From NCBI RefSeq assembly GCF_024139115.2, contig NC_085140.1:435883260-435947259 (forward strand): 64,000 nt of DNA, written 5' to 3'. This DNA comes from Armigeres subalbatus (taxonomy: Eukaryota; Arthropoda; Insecta; Diptera; Culicidae). The notes beneath the pieces are model-generated. The model searched no databases, had not been told where the DNA came from, and was given only the letters and a program-made list of their open reading frames with translations. Of the stretch, positions 1 through 13,045 are shown one piece after another; positions within the stretch are counted from its first letter, which is position 1; the number at the start of each line of letters is the position of its first letter. Both the position numbers and the translations under genes were made by a program.

Positions 1-119
1 TTAGATATTGCTTCTAAGTTTATAAGATTGACATTTTTTTGTTAAATATCTTGGCTGTGCATATGCACAGCACATGTTTCGAAATGGACAAATTGCTATG
101 AAATTTTCGAAAAAGAATC

Positions 120-180
120 CCCGTGTCTTGCAGGGACTCGAACCCTCAACCTCCTACTCTCTAGATAGAAAAATGCCCAA
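120..180 (-). mobile_element. Possible tRNA-derived SINE fragment
   Basis: The minus strand contains GAGGGTTCGAGTCCCTG, a T-arm/B-box with a four-base-pair AGGG/CCCT stem. No A box or acceptor stem can be paired around it, so it is not a tRNA gene. A SINE fragment is the simplest reading. Confidence 0.35.
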
Positions 181-3100
181 TAATATGCAATTAACTAGGA
201 TTGTTCAAATTTAAGATTTTGAAGTTTTTCAACATTTGTTTGTTTTGCCCTGTTCTTCATCTCATAACTCCCATGTTCATCCCATCAGAAACAAAGCAAT
301 AAAAACGGAATTTTATTTGTCTCATTTTTGTGATTTTGTCAGCAGTGCATGTAAACAAAAGCGACTAAATTGGAACTGTTTTTTATTGTTTTGCGATGAG
401 TTTTTTTTTTTGCCTCAAAGCAAATTTTTTTAACAAAAATATTTTACCTTCATGACCTAGCTACCTTTTTATAAGAACATCTTTTTCGCTGTTACGGGCC
501 AGATGACTCTCTTCTTTACGTTCAAGTACAAAAATCTCCGTAGATCTTCAATATGACATCAGAAATAATTTAATAATTTTTCTTGATAGCATGGCATTAA
601 TGTTCGTAAAGTGACAGTAAAGTACATGCAGTTTGAAAGAGGTTCATAAATATTATATAGCTCATGAGTGAAACTTGCCAATTATAAAATTAAATTAATT
701 AATAAACTTTCTAAAACCAATTTGTTATATGTAATAAGAAATCTGACTAATGCTCTGAAACCTTTTCCCCAACAAAGAAGAAAAACGCGATTGCCGGACT
801 TTGCGGACCATGGAAAGATAACACTTTACATGGCTATCCTATTAACATTTAGACCCTTACCAGACCTATGTGGCTCACCTATTCCCAAATCCACTGCTAG
901 ACAACCACCTTATGTCAATCGACAATCTAATAAACATTTCACGTGCCTACAGGAACAGCACTCTTGTTTTTCAACGATCGATAGCTGAATCGAGGGAGCA
1001 ATATTGGCTCGAACTTTGATTGAAATTTCAAATCAACCTTTCGAGTCCAGCCTGCATTGCCTTGCGAACGAACCGTAAAGACCGAAAAGTTATGGTCCCA
1101 TTACTCGTTGCCTCGGGGGAAGAAGGGTGCTGAATGCGGGACACGCTTTTCACGTCTTCGATTGAGAAAAACTTTCAAACTGACAGCCTCTCCCGTATCC
1201 CTGTCGCGGGTAGAAGTAAAGCGACACAAGCTACACGTGCCCGTTGTCTATGGTGCGATTGAATGGCAATTACTGCAGCTCGTTACACTTCCACTATCTG
1301 GCCCGTGAGGGGTCGTTTACATATACGACCGCCGGGACGTCATTGGAGGTGAGGATTTATGACCGGTCGTGGAAAAATCGGAGCATATGTTGTCGGACAC
1401 TAAGTGGATATACGTAGAATGAAAATGGTCTCACGAGAAATAAAGGTCATTTGAAACTCGTCAGATCTTTCACATTTGTTCCTAAAGCACATTCAGGAAC
1501 ATTCACGACCATCAATAAGCTGTTCCGTCATTATTCTCCCAATCACCAGTCTGTCCCTTCGAGCTATTATTGGCACCACTCACCCATTGGCGCATGTTTG
1601 TAATGGAACCTACGCAATCAATCATCGCTGGTAATTGGTTCAGTTATTTTACAATTCCAAGCAGTACTTGGACTTACGCTACTCAAAGGGATAGCACATT
1701 CAATTATCGCTAATAAATCATAAACGCTTTTCAGCCCTCGTGTACACTTACAGCACGAATAAAGTCCCACACCACGGGTTGCCTTTGGTGGCGATGATCG
1801 ATAATGATCAACACCTCACTTGTAGCGCACGACTACGATGTGCGATAGCCGGCCCTTCTGAACGTCTCCCCGGGACACGCGACTACGATCCATTCTTGAT
1901 TGATTTGCACACAGCACACAGTGTTCGATCACTCCCCTCGGGCGCCGATTTTACCGAAGTGATCACTATTGCTGTCAATTCTACGATCACGCGCCTAAAT
2001 GTAGATAACACGCATTGCGAGTTTCTCGCGGCTCACTCGCTTGCTGAATCACAGTGAGCAGTGAGTAATCAAAACAGTGAGAAAAACCGAGCAAACAAAA
2101 GAATAAAGAGCGAGAGGAAGATTTTCTCGCATAGCCTCTCCGATCGCGGGAAAGGGGGTTCGTCGCTTAAATGTCAGCGGCACTCAATTGTACATTCTCG
2201 TTGGCATAAATTCAGCTTTGTGTGTTCAAGCAAATCGGATTTCTAACCCCCGATTGGGTACTTATAGTCTCTGCAGGAACGTGAGAATTACGAGGACACG
2301 GTGCTGGACCGGCTAATGAGAATGCGATCCAGTTTTGGACATTATGAGGCGATTGTCCGCTTGGCTTAGAATGGCGTACGACATGAACTACGATTTATGA
2401 TGGAGTAAACTTTCCTTTTCAGCTGTTGTACCATTTAATAAAAATGCGCGCATTTGCGTCAAAATCTGTGTCAATCGCTGCAGAACTAATCAACCTCAAT
2501 GACCTCGCCTGAGTCCGAGTCTAGTTCGCGTCTCATCGTCAATGGCCTCCGCATGCGTAAATGGGCAGCCAGTTGTGGCGGATGGGATGATGAAAATGAT
2601 CTTTCCGCGCTAGATTCCCTCGAGTTAAGAAGGTACACGATACATCATTTTCGTCGCAGTGGATCCTCGCTGTAAGAAAATGCAATCATCTGTGCGGTTG
2701 ATCGTTTGCGTTTGATGAGTGATTCAGAGGTTAAGTGGCGTCACTTTTCCCTGTGGTTTTGCAGTGATCGTTGGTGTCCCCTGTTGAATGGGGATTTTGA
2801 AATCATTGCATTTGAGAGCCGCTTGCTTTAGCTTACTTTTTATGTTGAGACACAGGAAATACAATTTAAATTATGGAAACCTTCCACCTTTTCATTGTTT
2901 TGACAACTATCGATAAATACATCTGCAACATTTGTTAAACTCGAATATTACTAACCGCTTGATTCCTTCTTCTCGTTTCAGGTTTGTACCAGTCTATTAG
3001 TGATCACGCGCCAATTATTACTCCCCTATTAGTTATCCAGTATTGTACCAATGATCGCGCAAGGCGATCAGCTTCGAACAGGTAATCAATTGAATATTGT

Positions 3101-3414
3101 GATTGAAGATCACGATTTTTGGGTTGGTATTGAAACTTTAATATGGAAGATATTTGCATAGCTCCCAATTATGACACCTTTTTGGCCATTCTGACTTGGA
3201 TTACTTTACCAGGAATGTGGTCGATGTAGCTAAGTTATAAGCAAACGGATGTAACAAAAAATCTAAATGCATTCACTTAGTCATATAACCCATCCCAGCA
3301 CATAAATATAATTTCCCCCAATTTTCAAATGTGGCAACTGATCTTTAAAAATATAATACCTACATTTTAATTGAACTTGGATTGATTTTTTATTCGCGTT
3401 TTATTTTTTCTAGA
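181..3414. other. Unique sequence, no gene supported
   Basis: Only short random frames. The part 1000-2800 is richer in CG dinucleotides and TCGATCACG-like words than the flanks, which may indicate regulatory sequence of a gene outside the window. No repeat, RNA gene or conserved protein was recognised. Confidence 0.4.
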
Positions 3415-6400
3415 TTTGTATTGCTTTTGGATTGGAATTCGACTGGAAATTGGATATGCATGGATTTGGTTTGGCTCTGAATTGAATTCGGATTAAAATT
3501 TAATTCAGATTTGGATTGCATTAGGATCCGGATTTGGATTGGATTTTAATTGCATTTGGAATGGATTTGGTTTGGGAAGGATTTAGATTCGATTTGGATT
3601 AGATTCGGATTGGATTTGGATTGGTTTTGAATTGAATTCGGATTAAAATTCGATTCAGATTTAGATTAGTTTGGATCCGGATTTGGATAAGAATTGGACA
3701 TGGATTGGATTTTAATTGCATTTGGAATGGATATGGTTTGGATTGGATTTGGTTTGGCTTTAGATTTTATTTGGATTGGCTTTGGACTAACTTTGAATAT
3801 GCATTGGATTTGGTTTGGATAGGATTTGAGTTCGATTCGGATTGGATTTGCTTTTGATTGGGTTTGAATTTGGATTGGTTTTGAATTGAATTCGGATTAA
3901 AATTTACTTCAGATACAGATTGCATTTGGATCCGGATTTGGATAAGAATTGGACTTGGATTGGATTTTAATTAAATTAGAAACGGATTTGATGCGGATAA
4001 AATTTGAATTAGAATGGGATTGGATTTTTTATTGGATTTAGATTGGATTTGGATTTGGATTTGGATTGGATTTGGATTTGTATTGGATTTGGATTGGATT
4101 TGGATTGGATTTGGATTGGATTTGGATTGGATTTGGATTGGATTTGGATTGGATTTGGATTGGATTTGGATTGGATTTGGATTGGATTTGGATTGAATTT
4201 TGATTTGGATTGGTTGATTGGATTTGATTGGATTGATTGGATTGATTGATTTGGATTGATTTGGATTGATTTGGATTGGATTTGATTGGTTTGGATTGGT
4301 TTGGTTGGTTTGGATTGGATTTGGATTGGATTTGGATTGGTTGGATTGGATTGGATTTGGTTTGGATTGATTTGGATTGGTTTGGATTGGTTTGTTGGAT
4401 TTGGATTGGTTTGGATTGATTTGGATTGGTTTGGATTGGTTTGATTGGATTTGACTTGGTTTGGATTGGTTTGGATTGATTTGATTGATTTGGATTGGTT
4501 TGGTTGGATTGGACTGGATTGGATTTGATTGGTTTGGACTGGTTTGGATTGGTTTGGATTGGTTTGGATTGGTTTGGTTGATTTGGATTGGTTTGGATTG
4601 GTTTGGATTGGTTTGGATTGGTTTGATTGGTTTGGATTGGTTTGGATTTGGATTGGTTTGGATTGGTTTGGATTGGTTGGATTTGGACTGGATTGACTGG
4701 TTTGGATTGGTTTGGATTGGTTTGGTTGGATTGGATTTGGATTGGTTTGATTGGTTTGGATTGGTTTGGATTGGTTTGGATTGGTTTGGATTGGTTTGGA
4801 TTGGTTTGGATTGGTTTGGATTGGTTTGGATTGGTTTGGATTGGTTTGACTGGATTTGGTTGGTTTGGATTGGATTTAGATTGGATTTGGATTGGTTTGA
4901 ATTTGGATTGGATTTGAATTGATTTGGTTTGGTTGGATTTGGATTGGTTTGGTTGGATTTGGATTGGATTTGGTTGGGTTGGATTTGGATTGGTTTGGAT
5001 TTGGTTGATTTGGATTGGTTTGATTGGTTTGGATTGGTTTGGATTGGTTTGATTGGTTTGGATTGGTTTGGATTGGATTTGATTGGTTTGGATTGGTTTG
5101 GATTGGTTTGGATTGGTTTGGTTGGTTTGGATTGGTTTCGATTGGATTGGATTGGTTTGGATTGGTTTGGATCGGTTTGGACTGGATTTGATTGATTTGG
5201 ATTGATTTGATTGGTTTGGATCGGATTTGGTTGGATTGGATTGATTGATTGGATTGGATTTGATTGGTTTGATTGGTTTGGATTTGGATTGGTTGGATTT
5301 GACTGGATTGGTTGGATTGGTTTAGATTGGTTTGGATTGGTTTGAATTGGTTGGTTTGGATTGGATTTTGGATTGGTTTGGATTGGTTTGGATTGGTTGG
5401 ATTGGATTGGATTTGATTGGATTTGGATTGGTTTGGATTGGTTTGAATTGGTTTGAATTGGATTTGAATTGGTTTGAATTGGATTTGATTGGATCTCGAT
5501 TGGTTTGATTGGATTGGATTTGGATTTGGATTTGAATTTGGATTGATTTGGATTGGTTTGATTGGTTTGGATTGGTTTGGATTGGTTTGGATTGGTTGGA
5601 TCGGTTTGGATTGGTTTGGTTGGTTTGGATTGGTTTGGATTGGTTTGGTTGGATTTGGATTTGATTGGTTTGGATTGGTTTGGATTGGTTTGATTGGTTT
5701 GGATTGGTTTGGATTGATTTGGATTGGTTTGGATTTGGATTGGTTTGGATCGGTTTGGATTTGGTTTGGATTGGTTTGGATTGGTTGGATTGGTTTGGAT
5801 TGGTTTGGATTGGTTTGGATTGGTTGGTTGGTTTGGATTGGTTTGGATTGGTTTGGATTGGTTTGATTGGATTGGTTTGGATTGGTTTGGATTGGTTTGG
5901 ATTGGTTGGATTGATTGGATTGGATTTGATTGGTTTGGATTGGTTTGATTGGTTTGGATTGGTTTGATTGGATTTGATTTGGATCGGTTTGGATCGGTTT
6001 GGATTGGTTTGGATTGGTTTGGATTGGTTTGATTGGTTTGGATTGGTTTGGATTGGTTTGGATTGGTTTGGATTGGTTTGGATTGGTTTGGATTGGTTTG
6101 GATTGGATTTGGATTGATTTGATTGGTTTGGATTGGTTTGGATTGGATTTGATTGATTTGATTGGATTTGATTGGTTTGGATTGGTTTGATTGGTTTGGA
6201 TTGGTTTGGATTGGTTTGATTGGTTTGGATTGGTTTGGATTGGTTTGGATTGGTTTGGATTGGTTTGGATTGGTTTGGATTGGATTTGGATTGGTTGGAT
6301 TGGTTTGGATTGGTTTGATTGGTTTGGATTGGTTTGGATTGGTTTGGATTGATTTGGTTGGTTTGGATTGGTTTGATTGGTTTGGATTGGATTTGATTGG

Positions 6401-7690
6401 TTTAGATTGGTTTGATTGGATTTGGATTGGATTTAGATTGGTTTGGATCGGATTTGGATTGATTTGGATTGGTTTGGATTGGTTTGGATTGGTTTAGATT
6501 GGTTTGGATCGGATTTGATTGGTTTGGATTGGATTGGATTTGGATTGGTTTGGATTGGATTTGATTGGTTTGGATTGATTTGGATTGGATTTGATTGGAT
6601 TTGATTGATTTGGATTGGTTTGGATTGGTTTGGATTGGTTTGGATTGGTTTGGATTGGTTGGATTGGTTTGAATTGGTTTGGATTGGTTTGGATTGATTT
6701 GGATTGGTTTGGTTGATTTGGATTGGTTTGGATTGGTTTGGATTGGTTTGGATTGATTTGGATTGATTTGGATTGGTTTGGATTGGTTTGATTGGTTTGG
6801 ATTGGATTTGGATTGGTTTGATTGGATTGGTTTAGATCGGTTTGGATCGGTTTGGATTGGTTTGGTTGATTTGGATTGGTTTGGATTGGTTTGGATTGGT
6901 TTGGATTGGTTTGGATTGGTTTGGATTGGTTTGATTGGTTTGGATTGGTTTGGATTGGTTTGGATTGGATTTGATTGGTTTGGATTGGTTTGATTGGTTT
7001 GGATTGGTTTGGATTGATTTGGATTGGTTTGGATTGGTTTGGATTGGTTGGATTGGTTTGATTGGTTTGAATTGGTTTGGATTGGTTTGGATTGGTTTGG
7101 ATTGGTTTGGATTGGATTTAGATTGGATTTGGATTGGATTTGGATTGGATTTGGATTGGATTTGGATTGGATTTGGATTGGATTTGGATTGGATTTGGAT
7201 TGGATTTGAATTGGATTTGGATTGGATTTGGATTGGATTTGGATTGCATTTGGATTTGGATTTGAATTTGGATATGTATTTGGATAGTATTTGGATTGGA
7301 TTTGGATAGGATTTGGATTGGATTTGGATTGGATTCGGATTGGATTTGGGTTTGGATTTGGATTTGGATTTGAATTTGGATTTGGATTGTATTTGAATTG
7401 GATTTGGATTTAGATTTGGATTGTGTTTGGATTGTGTTTGGATTGGATTTGGATTGGATTTGGATTGGATTTGGATTGGATTTGGATTGGATTCGGATTG
7501 GATTTGGATTGGATTTGGATTGGATTTGGATTGGATTTGGAATGGATTTGGATTGGATTTGGTTTGAATTTGGAGTAAATTAGGATTGGATTTGTATTTG
7601 GTTTAGTTTGGATTAGATTAAGTTATATTTGGAGTGATTTGGATTATATTTAAGTTGGATTTGGGGATTCTATTTGGATTCTACGGATCG
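3415..7690. repeat. GGATTT-type satellite with 10- and 11-bp periods
   Basis: Over 4 kb of tandem short units with almost no C on the plus strand. Decayed units occupy 3415-4010. An 11-mer GGATTTGGATT runs 4020-4200, a 10-mer GGTTTGGATT dominates 4260-7110, the 11-mer returns at 7110-7590, and decay follows to 7690. All plus-strand frames stay open for long stretches (WIGLDWFG-type peptides), but this follows from the lack of stop-compatible patterns and is not a gene. Confidence 0.95.
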
Positions 7691-8829
7691 GTTTCGCCTT
7701 CTAGTTACCAGGTCTTTGATGAAATTTCTCAAATTTTTCTTCAGCAGAATTGTTTTGTATTAATTTTAAAGATTTTTTGTAGGTATCAAAATTTTTACGA
7801 TCGAAATTAAAACGAATTACAAATGTTTGAACTTTATTTGATTTCTTTTTAGTATTAGGAAGCCTTTTCTTCGTTTGAATATATTAATAGCCGATTTGAT
7901 TTTTCAAACCTGCGCACGCAATTATCCGATCAATTTTGTGAAATGGCTTCGGTAAACTGGACAACTTTTAGTAAATCCTCCAATCTTTGTACGTGATCGT
8001 AGAAAAAAACCTTTTGTTAGACAAACCACGCAAAAAACAAAATTAATCGATTGTAACCTCGCGTGGGCGTGCACCGCATGCTTTTTTACATAAATGCCAC
8101 TGAAGCCGCACTATCCTGCATAGAGCAAAAACCATCGACTGACTGAATAACGCCTCCGAACAATGTGAATCCTTCTCCGAGGAGCCACGATCGAACCTAA
8201 GTGACGCAAAAGGTGGCAGCGGCCGTTGTGGCGACGATCAATGACGGTGGCGCGTAGGTCGCATTACTAATGATAGCGTAAATAGGCTCTTTAATTGGTT
8301 TCCATCGAATACAAACAGATACAAACTATGGGCGTTAGACTTTCGTGAGCCACACGGATCGGCTTTGTGCGCCAGCATTGTCGCCATTGGGAGACCATGA
8401 CGGGGTCAGCACTGCGGGCTGCTACGATTATGGTAGCAGCTGCTGCCATCGTTTGCGTTGAAGCACAAAGTTGACTGGAAAATTGATTGGATCATGGCAC
8501 ACTGTGTGCAGGGTTTGTTGTTTGCTTTTTCGATCGATCGGAAAGCAAAGGCGCTTCGAACCACGAGATTTGATCTGGTGACATTGAGAGTGGGTTCAAT
8601 TTGTTGCGCACACCCTCTAATAATGGGTGCAAGTATTTGTTGACGCGATTGCTTCTAGTAAATGATCGTCACTCGGTGATTAGGCCTTTTTCCTTGGAGA
8701 GGTTTTATGCGAAATTTTTGATCGGAATTAATTACCAGTTTCGAGCGAAGGATATTCAAACTAGTTTAGATTTGGATCACTTGAATGTTTATAGCAAAAA
8801 CGAATAGCGACTGTATGAGCCTGCTACGA
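7691..8829. other. Unique sequence, no gene supported
   Basis: A moderately GC-rich block (8040-8470) with CAGCAGCTGCTGCC-type words, otherwise AT-rich. Short frames show no recognisable protein. Confidence 0.4.
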
Positions 8830-9201
8830 CTAACGAAGCACAATGCCATAGGGCAAACTTCTTTTCTTCCCTTTGATGATTTTGTGCTTAGGGTAAAAAG
8901 GCAACAGATCATCTTTTAAAGTTTCCCACAAGTCAAACCCTCGATCATTCAGATGTGTGCTTTTTCCGTCAGTTTTGAACTTTCTGCAGCAGCTGTTCCT
9001 CAATTTCTAGAGCTTGCTTCTCAATTCCATCAGAAAGACTTGGCTTTCGTATTTTTTCCTTCAGATAATAAGCAAACACAGTAAACATTCCCGCATATAA
9101 GATGACCAAACGAGATGCAAATTTGGTTGAAAGCCTCCACTTTATTACATATTTTCCAGCAAAACATAATTCGCGACTCCCCAGTGGACAACGTCCGTCA
9201 T
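8830..9201 (-). pseudogene. Frame-broken small membrane-protein-like sequence
   Basis: Three overlapping minus-strand frames chain into one plausible protein. An ATG at 9201 gives MTDVVHWGVANYVLLEN. One frame over, the sequence continues KWRLSTKFAS followed by a hydrophobic segment (LVILYAGMFTVFAYYL), then a charged helix ending LLQKV. A second shift leads to GFDLWETLKDDLLPFYPK and KKRSLPYGIVLR, then a stop at 8830. No intron signals separate the pieces and two single-base shifts are needed, so a decayed intronless copy (processed pseudogene or old repeat protein) is most likely. I do not recognise the family. No poly(A) tail is visible. Confidence 0.35.
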
Positions 9202-10432
9202 AATGATGGCCTACTGCCACTCTGTGTCATGTCCGCTTGACTTAGATAATCTAACAAGGCTCTTACCCCATACTGATCTTGCACGGCAGCGAAGCTAATA
9301 TGCTTTGCTTCCTTAGTCAGCCACTACGCGAAACCATCAATTTAGATCCAAAAACAAACGAATTTCTTACGTTCGGCAGAGGAATGCCTTCCGGGAGTCA
9401 ACCAACAACGATCATACGCTGCAATTACAACGCCGCGCTAGGGTTAGGATTTGGTAGGACGTAACCGTCTTCGCTGTGGTCTTCATTTACCAGAATACAG
9501 ATGAAAGCTAGAAAACCAGAAGCGATGAAATATCGATAGCTGAGGTTGGCTCGGATATCGGCGGTTTGTTATGCAAATTTCCAGTGCCGCATGCTTATTT
9601 CTTGCATTGTTGCTTGAGGTGCTGAAAATGGGGCTTGGAGAAGCGTCAAATTGGCGGATTGGGTTGGTGAGCGGTCGTAAATCACACCTCTTGCACGGGA
9701 GAGGTGCGAGCAACGAGCCGGGATCGAGGATCCTCGTACGACAGCTGGCGATGTTTCCGACGGCTGACGATGATGATGGGGTCGATTTCTAATGCTGGGT
9801 TAGGAGTGCGTTTGCTGGTGCAGCGAGCGAGCGAGCGTGTTGATTGAGTGGTTTTTCGAGAGGAAGACCCGACCAACAGAATCGAGTCGAAGAGTGTGAT
9901 GATTTATGCGGATTGTTTCCGAGAGATGGTTCCTTCAAGTGAATATTTATGGCTTGCAGCTACTCGTTTTTCTGTACGCTTTGTGGTTGTATGGTTTCGG
10001 ATTGAGGTTAATGTGATCGACTAGCTTGGTAACCTGTTGTTATCTGCTGAGAGAGCCGTTTCCTGTTGATTGGGTAATGGGTGGAGCGAGTGCAAACTAT
10101 ATTATTTTGTTAGGATTGATGACAATAAAGATATCCTTACAAAATTACCATTAATTTCCGAATACAAAGTCTGAGAACTAGGGGTTGAATACATTTAGCA
10201 TTATTTTTTAAGACATTTTTGGCTGCCTTTCTTTTCGTATTTTTTTCATTGACATATCAACATAATCGATAAACATCTGGTGATTTGTGACAGAAAATAC
10301 TTCAATATTTTATCGACTAAGTTGGTATTCGCGTGTTTTAATTTTTCTTTCTGTTGAAAAATACCCATGTCCCGACGTTGTTTGCCGCGATATAATAGTT
10401 AACTCATGCTTCTCAACTTGTATTTTATTTTT
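9202..10432. other. Unique sequence, no gene supported
   Basis: A CpG-richer block at 9410-9900 includes GCGAGCGAGCGAGCG at 9820-9836. Overlapping short frames on both strands lack family features. The rest is AT-rich and featureless. Confidence 0.4.
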
Positions 10433-10500
10433 TGCCTTTCTCGTATACTAAGAAAGGCTGCTCCAAAACCGAACTTTTTGTTTTTATTTTTCTATCTTGT
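10433..10500. mobile_element. End fragment of the TGCCTTTCTCG MITE family
   Basis: TTGCCTTTCTCGTATACTAA, GAAAGGCTGCTCCAAAA and CCGAACTTTTTG match the left end of the complete copy at 49096-49449. The rest of the element is missing. Confidence 0.6.
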
Positions 10501-10801
10501 CGACGCTATTGATTTACGCATTTGGAAGGAATAGAAAGTTAGTTAAAGCTGTTTGGTGGAATATCGTCTCATTATCACAATGAACACAAGATTTTTAGGC
10601 TTAAACTTTTATCTCGATATATTAGAATGATACATATTTCAATGTTTTTGATTTGTTGGTGAACCAGAGCTAATCTATTAAACTTTTTTTATCCCTACAT
10701 CGTACAATGCATTGTTGAAAATCTAACAACCGCCGGTTGGATGTGGATAGGTCTTTCCATCGGAGAGGTGTTTGTAGTCTGCTTATTTGACATAAGTTAA
10801 G

Positions 10802-10945
10802 TACCTCTGTGCAACATGGCACGTCGGGACTTCATGGTCTTCAGCGTCACAGTTTCGACAAAGCTTGCCAGGGCCGATACATGTGTAGGATTTGTGCCCG
10901 TTGCCAAAACACTTGATGCTGATTTGAAGTGTCTGGTCTATGTTA
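10802..10945 (-). pseudogene. LINE gag zinc-knuckle remnant
   Basis: The minus strand reads KCFGNGHKSYTC then GKLCRNCDAEDHEVPTC. The second is a complete Cys-x2-Cys-x4-His-x4-Cys knuckle. The first lacks only its leading Cys, where an AGC Ser codon sits one base from TGC. Paired knuckles joined by a short GPGK linker are typical of ORF1 (gag) proteins of Jockey, R1 and related non-LTR retrotransposons. No open frame continues on either side. Confidence 0.5.
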
Positions 10946-11239
10946 TCCGATTATACCGACTATTCTTCAGCGTTGCCTTCTACCTTTTTGGCTTTCGCCA
11001 AAGATGACTAGACGGTGTGCATTAATGGATGTGGCCGCAGTTCTTTGTTCGTTGCTCCATGTAGTTGTGACCGAGATGAATACACCACTAGGTGTTCCAA
11101 TCTGCTAAATTCACGATTCAGCCATCTTGGATTTTAGTATGGGATAGCCAGCCGGTTTGTTTTCGTTTTGCACTGAAAATGAATTTTTCAGCTCCGCCTT
11201 CTTCTCTTCCACAAACTTGGCAGATTGAAGCACCTAGTA

Positions 11240-11790
11240 CTGTATTCATCTTGGTTGTGACGTTATCTGCATTTTTTCGGGTTCCCATAAAAATACGGTC
11301 CAAGGAACCTGGGGCTTGGTGGAATAAGGTCCGGCCAGTTGCATAATCGATTTCCACACATTCGAGAACAAATTAACTTCAACTTTGATTATCTGAACTA
11401 AGTCAGCAATACATATCTCGGAAATAGGTATGAAAGAACCGTGACGCTCTTCAAAGTTCAACGCATGCTGTTCGTCATCCGCACTCCGTGAATAGCTGCC
11501 TGAAGTTCGACTCGTGGAATCGATAGCGTAGTGAAGCCACTCGGGCCTTGCCAGTCGCAAATCCTTATCCAAATGGGTCGTGTACATCCCGAGTGATGTA
11601 AAGGGCCGACATGAAAGATCTCCATCCTGAGCAATGTAAGGCTATCGCCTTTATCTGTTGCCATGTTAGATTTCGTTTGACTTCTTCCATTTCTTTATGG
11701 AAATGAAGACTACGCCGCCAAAAGCCTCGTGTCTGCCTCTGCTGCGTTGTCCAGTCACAAATGCACACACGACTTTTGATCAATTACTGA
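11240..11790 (-). pseudogene. BEL/Pao retrotransposon pol remnant
   Basis: Fragments in different minus-strand frames match, in order, landmarks of BEL/Pao polyproteins: a VHDPFG piece near 11570 (family VFDPLG), LSIPRVELQAA near 11500-11535 (family LSIPRLELQAA, between reverse transcriptase and RNase H), and AGPYSTKPQVPW near 11300-11335 (family WxxGPxFLxxPxxxWP). Frameshifts and loss of intervening sequence make it non-functional. LTRs were not found. Confidence 0.55.
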
Positions 11791-12175
11791 TAGCTTGCGG
11801 CAGGTAAATCTATTTTCACTAACGTGAACGAAAGTGAATGGGCGTTTGCATCGAAGGATTCCAACACTTTGTACCTTTGGAAGCACTCAAAGCAGCCAAA
11901 ATCAAGCTCTTTTTTGACAAAAGTTTATTGTATAATCAAATCTGGAGAACCGGATCTTTTTAAACAGAACTTTCAGGAGCATGAGGAAACATGCGATCAT
12001 CGTAAATCAGCATCAGTATCCGTTCTCCGCACATTTACTCTTTTTCGGATCTGGTTGACTTCTTGATAGTGAAGTAATCTTCCTCCGTGTTACAACATCT
12101 TGCGATGATCGTATCGGTGGCAAGTTCAGATACTTTTCCATACTTTTAGTTTTTCAACAGAGGATTCCTCGTTTC

Positions 12176-13045
12176 GTTTGCCAGAGGAACTTCCGGAGGA
12201 ATTCCCAGAGAAACTTCCGGAGGAATTCCCGGAGGAACTTCGGGAGGAATTCCCGGAGGCACTTCCGGAGGAATTCCCGGAGGAACTTCCGGAGGAATTC
12301 CCGAAGGAACTTCCGGAGGAACTTCCGGAGGAATTTCCGAAGGAACTTCCGGAGGAACTTCCGGAGGAATTCCCGGAGGAACTCCCGGAGGAATTCCCGG
12401 AGGAACTTCCGAAGGAATTCCCGGAGGAACTTCCGGAGGAATTCCCGGAGGAACTTCCGGAGGAATTCCCGGAGGAACTTCCGGAGGAATTCCCGGAGGA
12501 ACTTCCGGAGGAATTCCCGGAGGAACTTCCGGAGGAATTCCTGGAGGAACTTCCGAAGGAATTCCCGGAGGAACTTCCGGAGGAATTCCTGGAGGAACTT
12601 CCGAAGGAATTTCTGTAGAAACATCCGAAGGAATTGCTGGAGAAACTTCCGAAGGAATTTGTGGAGAAACTTCCAAAATAATTTCTGGAGGAACTTCCGA
12701 AGGAATTCCCGGAGGAACTTCCGGAGGAATTCCTGGAAGATCTTCCGGAGGAATTCCTGGAGGAACTTCTGAAGGAATTCTTGGAGGAACTTCCGAAGGT
12801 ATTTTTGGAGGAACTTCCGAAGGAACTCCTGGAGGAACTTTCGAAGAAATTCCTGGAGGAACTTTCGGAGGAATTCCTGGAGGAACTTTCGAAGGAGTTC
12901 CTGGAGGAACTATCGAAGGAATTCCTGGAGGAACTTCTGTAGGAATTCCTGGAGGAATTTTCGAAGGAATTCTTGGAGGAACTTCTGATGGAATTCCTGG
13001 AGGAACTTCCAAGGGATTTGCTGGAGGAAGTTCCGAACGAATTTC
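12176..13045. repeat. 24-bp minisatellite, opposite orientation
   Basis: Units read GGAGGAACTTCC then GGAGGAATTCC on the plus strand, the reverse complement of the 45-46 kb array. The central part (12240-12560) is homogeneous. The right part (12600-13045) is increasingly diverged, with T-rich variants. Open frames on both strands are a by-product of the unit length. Confidence 0.93.

Noticed and set aside
4014..7583. Many frames rich in Trp, Leu, Gly and Asp across the GGATTT satellite
   Set aside because: All plus-strand frames are open because the short repeat lacks stop codons; period 10 and 11 bases cannot keep one frame in a real gene.
3415..7690. Telomeric repeat array
   Set aside because: Units are GGATTT-like rather than TTAGG, and the array decays into unique sequence on both sides.
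12146..13012. 288-codon minus-strand frame made of PPGIPSEV-like repeats
   Set aside because: The 24-bp unit is a multiple of three, so frames on both strands stay open; no start context, splice signal or conserved non-repeat part.
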